Source: Actinotalea sp.
Lineage (GTDB): Bacteria; Actinomycetota; Actinomycetes; Actinomycetales; Cellulomonadaceae
Assembly: GCA_014360395.1 (NCBI GenBank)
Contig: JACIXM010000396.1
Location: 1 to 10,037, forward strand
Direction of reading: 5' to 3'
DNA: 10,037 nt
The translations under genes and the position numbers were made by a program. Below, piece by piece: positions 7,287 through 10,037 of this stretch (position 1 is its first letter; every line of letters begins with the position of its first letter). A model generated the notes under the pieces. It had not been told where the DNA came from, did no database searches, and saw nothing but the letters and a program-made list of their open reading frames with translations.

Positions 7287-8483
7287 TCAGCCGAGGACCG
7301 TGTTGGTCCACGTCTGGATCCAGGCGTCCCGGTTCTCGGTGATCGCCGCCGGGTCGACCTCGAACGGCTCGGGTGCGGGCGGGGCGAAGGTCGCCCAGCT
7401 CTCCGGCAGCTCGACGGAGGAGTCGACCGGGTAGACGTACATGCTCCCGGGGATGTCGGCCTGGACCTCGGGGCTGAGGAGCCAGTCGATGACCTGGCGC
7501 GCGCCCTCGGGGTTCGCCGCGCCGGCGAGGACGCCGGCGTACTCGACCTGCCGGAAGCACGTGTCCAGAAGGGCGCGGGTGGGTGCGTCGGCGGGGTCGG
7601 TGACACCCTCGGGGACCTCGTACGGGGGCGAGGAGGCGTAGGACAGGACGAGCGGGCGGTCGGTGCCCTCGCTGGAGGGTCCGGTGAAGTCGACGTAGTA
7701 GGCGTCGGACCAGCCGCCGGCGACCTTGACGCCGTTGTCGCGCAGGGCCGCCCAGTAGTCGACCCAGCCGTCCTCGCCGAACGCCCCGACCGTGGCCAGG
7801 AGGAACGCAAGGCCCGGGGAGCTCGTGGCCGGGTTCGTCACGACGAGCAGGTCGCGGTACTGCGGGTCGGTGAGGTCCTCGAGCGTCTCGGGCTCGGGGA
7901 GGCCGGCCTCGGCGAACCACTCGCGGTCGACGTTGATGCAGACGTCCCCGACGTCGATCGCGGTGAGGTGGCCCTCGTCGTCGACGGCGTAGCGGGCCAC
8001 GTCCTCACCGGCCGCGGGGGAGCTGTACGGCTCGAGCACGCCCTCGTCGATCGCGCGGGAGGCGAAGGAGTTGTCGATGCCGAAGACGACGTCGCCCAGC
8101 GGTGCGTCCCGGGTGAGGATCAGCTGGTTGACGAGGGCGCCGCCGTCGCCGGGCGCGCGCTGCTCGAGCGTGAGGCCGGTGTCCGCCTCGAACCGGGCGA
8201 TGAGCTCCTCGCTCAGGGCGAAGGAGTCGTGCGTGACCAGGACGACGGTGCCGGTGCCGCCGGCGGGGGCGTCGCCCGAGGCGCCGTCGTCGGTCGTGCC
8301 GCCGGAGCCGTTCCCGGAGCCGCCGCCGTCGAAGGCGGTGCACGCGGTGAGGGCGAGCGCAGTCGCGGTGCCGACGACGACCGCGCGTGCGGTACGGCGG
8401 GCCGGGCTGCCGGACCCGGTGCCGCCACCGGGGTCGTGCTGCGCCGTGTGACGGGTGGTGCTGCGTGCGAGGTTCCTCGCCAT
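7287..8483 (-). CDS. thiB: Thiamine-binding lipoprotein of ABC importer
   Basis: A 398-residue extracellular solute-binding lipoprotein that captures thiamine (and in known homologues its phosphates) and hands it to ThiP. The N-terminus has an Arg pair (29-30), a hydrophobic stretch and a lipobox LTAC, with Cys48 as the predicted lipidated residue. A Gly/Ser-rich tether (51-77) follows. The mature domain matches ThiB in several places: VTHDSFALSEELIARFEADTG (84-104), DVVFGIDNSF (131-140), TNPATSSPGLAFLL (216-229), GVKVAGGWSDAYY (251-263) and LVLSYASSPPYEV (278-290). Start is ATG at 8481-8483 with a strong AGGAGG (complement of 8488-8493) four bases upstream. The region before the Arg pair is unusually long (28 residues), but there is no closer ATG. 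First gene of the thiBPQ operon, directly behind a TPP riboswitch, which supports the substrate assignment independently. Confidence 0.93.
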   Translation of the reverse strand: MARNLARSTTRHTAQHDPGGGTGSGSPARRTARAVVVGTATALALTACTAFDGGGSGNGSGGTTDDGASGDAPAGGTGTVVLVTHDSFALSEELIARFEADTGLTLEQRAPGDGGALVNQLILTRDAPLGDVVFGIDNSFASRAIDEGVLEPYSSPAAGEDVARYAVDDEGHLTAIDVGDVCINVDREWFAEAGLPEPETLEDLTDPQYRDLLVVTNPATSSPGLAFLLATVGAFGEDGWVDYWAALRDNGVKVAGGWSDAYYVDFTGPSSEGTDRPLVLSYASSPPYEVPEGVTDPADAPTRALLDTCFRQVEYAGVLAGAANPEGARQVIDWLLSPEVQADIPGSMYVYPVDSSVELPESWATFAPPAPEPFEVDPAAITENRDAWIQTWTNTVLG

Positions 8484-8487
8484 GTCT

Positions 8488-8508
8488 CCTCCTCGTGGTG
8501 CCAGGAGG
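8488..8508 (-). promoter_or_regulatory. Hairpin sequestering the thiB ribosome-binding site
   Basis: On the minus strand CCTCCT (8508-8503) can pair perfectly with AGGAGG (8493-8488), the thiB Shine-Dalgarno sequence, across a 9-base loop. Lying downstream of the TPP aptamer, it is a natural expression platform: TPP binding would leave this hairpin free to form and block thiB translation. The pairing is seen; the regulatory role is inferred. Confidence 0.55.
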
Positions 8509-8571
8509 GGTGGGCCGTGCCGTCGGCGCCGCGGCGGGCCGCTGCGGCACGACGACGGGCCCTGAGATTCC

Positions 8572-8673
8572 CGACTCCCTACGCCGGTGTGAACCGGATC
8601 AGGTTCGAGGGTCTGCGGTGGTCCGCACTCTCAGCGTCCTGCGTCCGTGGCTCCGGACGACGCTCCCCTGTCG
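8572..8673 (-). promoter_or_regulatory. TPP riboswitch (THI-box) aptamer
   Basis: Reading the minus strand, the aptamer starts with CGACAGGGGAGCG (8673-8661) and ends with GCGTAGGGAGTCG (8584-8572), closing P1 through CGAC/GTCG. Inside are GCGTC (8663-8659) pairing with GACGC (8638-8634), a GTCC/GGAC hairpin, the pyrimidine-sensing GCTGAGAG (8635-8628), and the pyrophosphate-sensing ACCTGATCCGG (8603-8593), followed by CCGGCGTAGGGA. These match the conserved THI-box blocks with little deviation. It lies about 90 bases before the thiB start and should repress thiBPQ when TPP is plentiful. Confidence 0.95.
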
Positions 8674-8682
8674 TTCGCGACG

Positions 8683-8688
8683 ATCCTA
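8683..8688 (-). promoter_or_regulatory. Putative -10 element of the thiBPQ promoter
   Basis: TAGGAT on the minus strand fits the actinobacterial TANNNT -10 pattern. It would place the transcript start near 8676, just before the first paired base of the TPP aptamer (8673), as expected for a riboswitch leader. No recognisable -35 hexamer is present at 16-19 bases. Confidence 0.5.
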
Positions 8689-8698
8689 CCGGCGGTGG

Positions 8699-8762
8699 CT
8701 GACACGGCCGGCTCGCGCCGGGGTTGCGCACCGTGCGGGTCGACTCGGCACACCCGTGTCAG
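8699..8762. repeat. 9-base inverted repeat between divergent promoters
   Basis: CTGACACGG (8699-8707) and CCGTGTCAG (8754-8762) are perfect inverted copies separated by 46 bases. Each arm, read in the direction of its own promoter, ends exactly 10 bases before the -10-like hexamer (TAGGAT at 8688-8683 on minus, TATTGT at 8773-8778 on plus). The repeat and spacing are seen; that it is a regulator site is inference, and chance is not excluded. Confidence 0.45.
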
Positions 8763-8772
8763 TGGCAGGGCC

Positions 8773-8778
8773 TATTGT
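8773..8778 (+). promoter_or_regulatory. Putative -10 element of the DUF222 gene promoter
   Basis: TATTGT fits TANNNT and would put the transcript start at about 8785-8786, inside the LexA box. No clear -35 is seen at standard spacing. The position under the LexA palindrome supports its being the regulated promoter. Confidence 0.45.
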
Positions 8779-8793
8779 CGAACACGTGTTCGA
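8778..8793. promoter_or_regulatory. LexA (SOS) box
   Basis: TCGAACACGTGTTCGA is a perfect 16-base palindrome and an exact fit to the actinobacterial SOS box TCGAAC-N4-GTTCGA. It overlaps the last base of the -10-like TATTGT and covers the predicted transcript start, the classic place for LexA to block transcription. 13E12/DUF222 genes of Mycobacterium tuberculosis are known to carry LexA boxes, so the context agrees. Repression released by DNA damage is expected. Confidence 0.85.
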
Positions 8794-8884
8794 CTCAGCC
8801 ATGGCGGAGGCCTCGACCGTCTTCCTACCTCCGGGCGCGCCGCGCCGTGGTTCGCACGAGGCCGGTGCAGGGAGCGCGCGGTGA
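8786..8884 (+). CDS. Possible short leader ORF upstream of the DUF222 gene
   Basis: A 32-codon frame begins with GTG inside the LexA box (GTG TTC GAC TCA) and ends at TGA 8882-8884, which overlaps the GTG start of the DUF222 gene as GTGA. An ATG at 8801 in the same frame gives a 27-residue version. Neither start has a ribosome-binding site, but the predicted transcript start at 8785-8786 would make the GTG leaderless, a common mode in Actinobacteria. The peptide (MFDSAMAEASTVF..., then Gly/Ala/Arg-rich) resembles no domain I know. It may be a coupling leader, or the remains of the original N-terminus of the downstream protein after a frameshift. It could also be chance. Confidence 0.3.
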   Translation: MFDSAMAEASTVFLPPGAPRRGSHEAGAGSAR

Positions 8885-10037
8885 CGGCCGAAGCTGAGGC
8901 GCCGGATCTCCCGGGCCTCCCGGTCCTGCCTGCGGGTAGCGACCTCCGCGTGCCGTTCGACCGAGAGCGTGCCGTCCTCGACCACCGGGTCGGTCCCGTG
9001 GGGCGCCTCCTCGTGGACGTCGAGGGCGGACCGGGGCTGGTCGGGGCACTCCGCGAGCTCGAGGGATGGGCCGCGGACCCGGGCTCGCTGGTCGAGGTCG
9101 TGGCCGCGTACGAGCGCGTCGCTGCCTGGGCGCGGTCGCGCGCCGTGGCAGCCGCGGCACGTCTCGCCGCCACCCCGGAGATGAACCCTCACTGGCCCGC
9201 CACCGTCGGGACGCCGGCCGCGACGGCGGCGGCCGCCACCGAGCTGTCGCTGCGGTTGGGGGTGTCGCGGCGTACGGGGGACACCTTCGTCGCCATGGGC
9301 AGGGCGCTGGACGGCCTGCACGCCGGTACGGGCGACGCCCTGGCGGCGGGGCGGCTGGACTGGCCGCGAGCCAGGGTGCTGGTCGAGGCCCTCGAGCACG
9401 TGGCGCCCGCTGTCGCGCTGGAGGTCGAGGACAAGGTGCTCGCCCGTGCGGAGGCCATGACCACCACGCAGCTGCGGCGCGAGGTGGCGCGTGTGCTGGA
9501 GGAGATCGACCCTGAGGACGCGGCCGACCGCCACGCGCACGCCCGGACCCGGCGACACGTCAGCCGCCCGCGTGCCCTGCCCGACGGGATGGCGAGCATG
9601 ACGGCGGTCCTCACCGTCGAGGCGGCCGTCCGGCTGGACGCGTGCCTCCAGGCCGCCGCCGACGGCGCCCGCCACGACGGCGACCCGCGGACGGTCGACC
9701 AGCTGCGCGCTGATGCGCTGGACGCGATGGGCGAGGTCGCCTGGCTGCAGGGTGCGATCGGACCGGTTCCCTCGTCGGTGGGGACGCCCGCCGACCAGAG
9801 CGCGGCGGCGACGCGGCCCGATCTGCCCGTGCGTGCCGCCATGGGGTCCCGCATGCCCCTGCGAGGGCCTGCGGGAGGTCGGCCGCGGATCAACGTCACG
9901 GTCGGGATCGGGACGCTTCTCGGGCTGGACGACCGGCCCGGTGAGCTGGCCGGCTACGGTCCGATCGGCGCGGACGTGGCCCGACGTCTCGCGGTCGACG
10001 GGACCTGGCGCCGACTGCTCGTCGACGAGCCCTCCGG
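8881..10037 (+). CDS. DUF222 (13E12-family) protein, 5' part; HNH domain expected beyond window
   Basis: The frame starts at GTG 8881, is open for 385 codons and runs off the window end. AGGGAG (8869-8874) lies 6 bases before the GTG, and no ATG, GTG or TTG occurs in this frame between the LexA box and 8881, so the start is well supported. Family features: an Ala-rich helical region LVEVVAAYERVAAWARSRAVAAAARLA (70-96), the RLDWPRARVLVEAL segment (158-171), VLTVEAAVRLDACLQAAA (243-260), RADALDAM (276-283) and the strongly typical PGELAGYGPIGADVARRLAVDGTWRRLLVDEPS (353-385). In complete members this is followed by an HNH nuclease motif, which is not in view, so nuclease activity is inferred from family. 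Such genes are multicopy in many Actinobacteria, and a copy serves as a phage integration site in M. tuberculosis (REP13E12). The upstream LexA box predicts induction by DNA damage. Role is unknown. Confidence 0.9.
   Translation, partial: MTAEAEAPDLPGLPVLPAGSDLRVPFDRERAVLDHRVGPVGRLLVDVEGGPGLVGALRELEGWAADPGSLVEVVAAYERVAAWARSRAVAAAARLAATPEMNPHWPATVGTPAATAAAATELSLRLGVSRRTGDTFVAMGRALDGLHAGTGDALAAGRLDWPRARVLVEALEHVAPAVALEVEDKVLARAEAMTTTQLRREVARVLEEIDPEDAADRHAHARTRRHVSRPRALPDGMASMTAVLTVEAAVRLDACLQAAADGARHDGDPRTVDQLRADALDAMGEVAWLQGAIGPVPSSVGTPADQSAAATRPDLPVRAAMGSRMPLRGPAGGRPRINVTVGIGTLLGLDDRPGELAGYGPIGADVARRLAVDGTWRRLLVDEPS

Noticed and set aside
8517..8550. GTGCCG/CGGCAC hairpin after the riboswitch as an intrinsic terminator
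   Set aside because: The pairing exists, but no T-run follows; the sequence continues as GGCCCACCCC. A translational mechanism using the ribosome-site hairpin fits better.
6348..8702. A 784-codon plus-strand open frame running opposite thiP and thiB
   Set aside because: It is low-complexity Gly/Ala/Arg/Asp-rich with no recognisable domain, lies wholly antisense to genes with clear motifs, and would run through the TPP riboswitch. It is a G+C-rich shadow.
8740..8799. Imperfect direct repeat TCGACTC(G/A)GC at 8740 and 8790
   Set aside because: Nine of ten bases match, but the second copy overlaps the LexA palindrome and no spacing logic or known site supports a function.

Overview
The window is very G+C-rich, with start codons, ribosome-binding sites and codon choice typical of Actinobacteria. 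The gene content (a divergent-type glutamyl-tRNA reductase, tandem-GNAT protein, lipoprotein-dependent thiamine importer, DUF222/13E12 protein behind an actinobacterial-type LexA box) fits a Micrococcales member. A Cellulomonas-like genus is a guess, because no rRNA or other marker is present.

Layout. 1-1291 (+): 3' part of hemA (glutamyl-tRNA reductase, tetrapyrrole synthesis), whose N-terminus and catalytic cysteine lie upstream of the window. 1294-2139 (-): an SRPBCC/START-like protein, convergent with hemA and only 2 bases from it. 2244-3485 (+): a tandem GNAT acetyltransferase, divergent from the SRPBCC gene across about 100 bases. 3510-4274 (-): a HCxxGKDR-type tyrosine/lipid phosphatase, convergent with the GNAT gene. 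4357-8483 (-): an ABC importer operon transcribed thiB (binding lipoprotein), thiP (fused double permease), thiQ (ATPase). thiP and thiQ overlap by one base. The phosphatase may be the last gene of this transcript.

The intergenic region 8484-8880 is the regulatory hub. On the minus strand it has a -10-like element, a clear TPP riboswitch aptamer (8572-8673), and a hairpin that can hide the thiB Shine-Dalgarno sequence. These identify the importer as one for thiamine or a closely related precursor, repressed by TPP probably at the level of translation. On the plus strand, a perfect 16-base LexA (SOS) box covers a second -10-like element. Behind it lie a short possible leader ORF and then the 5' part of a DUF222 (13E12-family) gene starting at GTG 8881 and running off the window end. 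The two divergent promoters share a 9-base inverted repeat at the same distance from each -10.

There is no rRNA, tRNA, CRISPR array or insertion sequence. The most notable observations are the SOS box with its coupled leader ORF, the thiB riboswitch expression platform, the symmetric repeat between the two promoters, an Ala/Pro-rich insertion in glutamyl-tRNA reductase, and the phosphatase at the tail of the thiamine operon. I did not find evidence of a wholly new multi-gene system.
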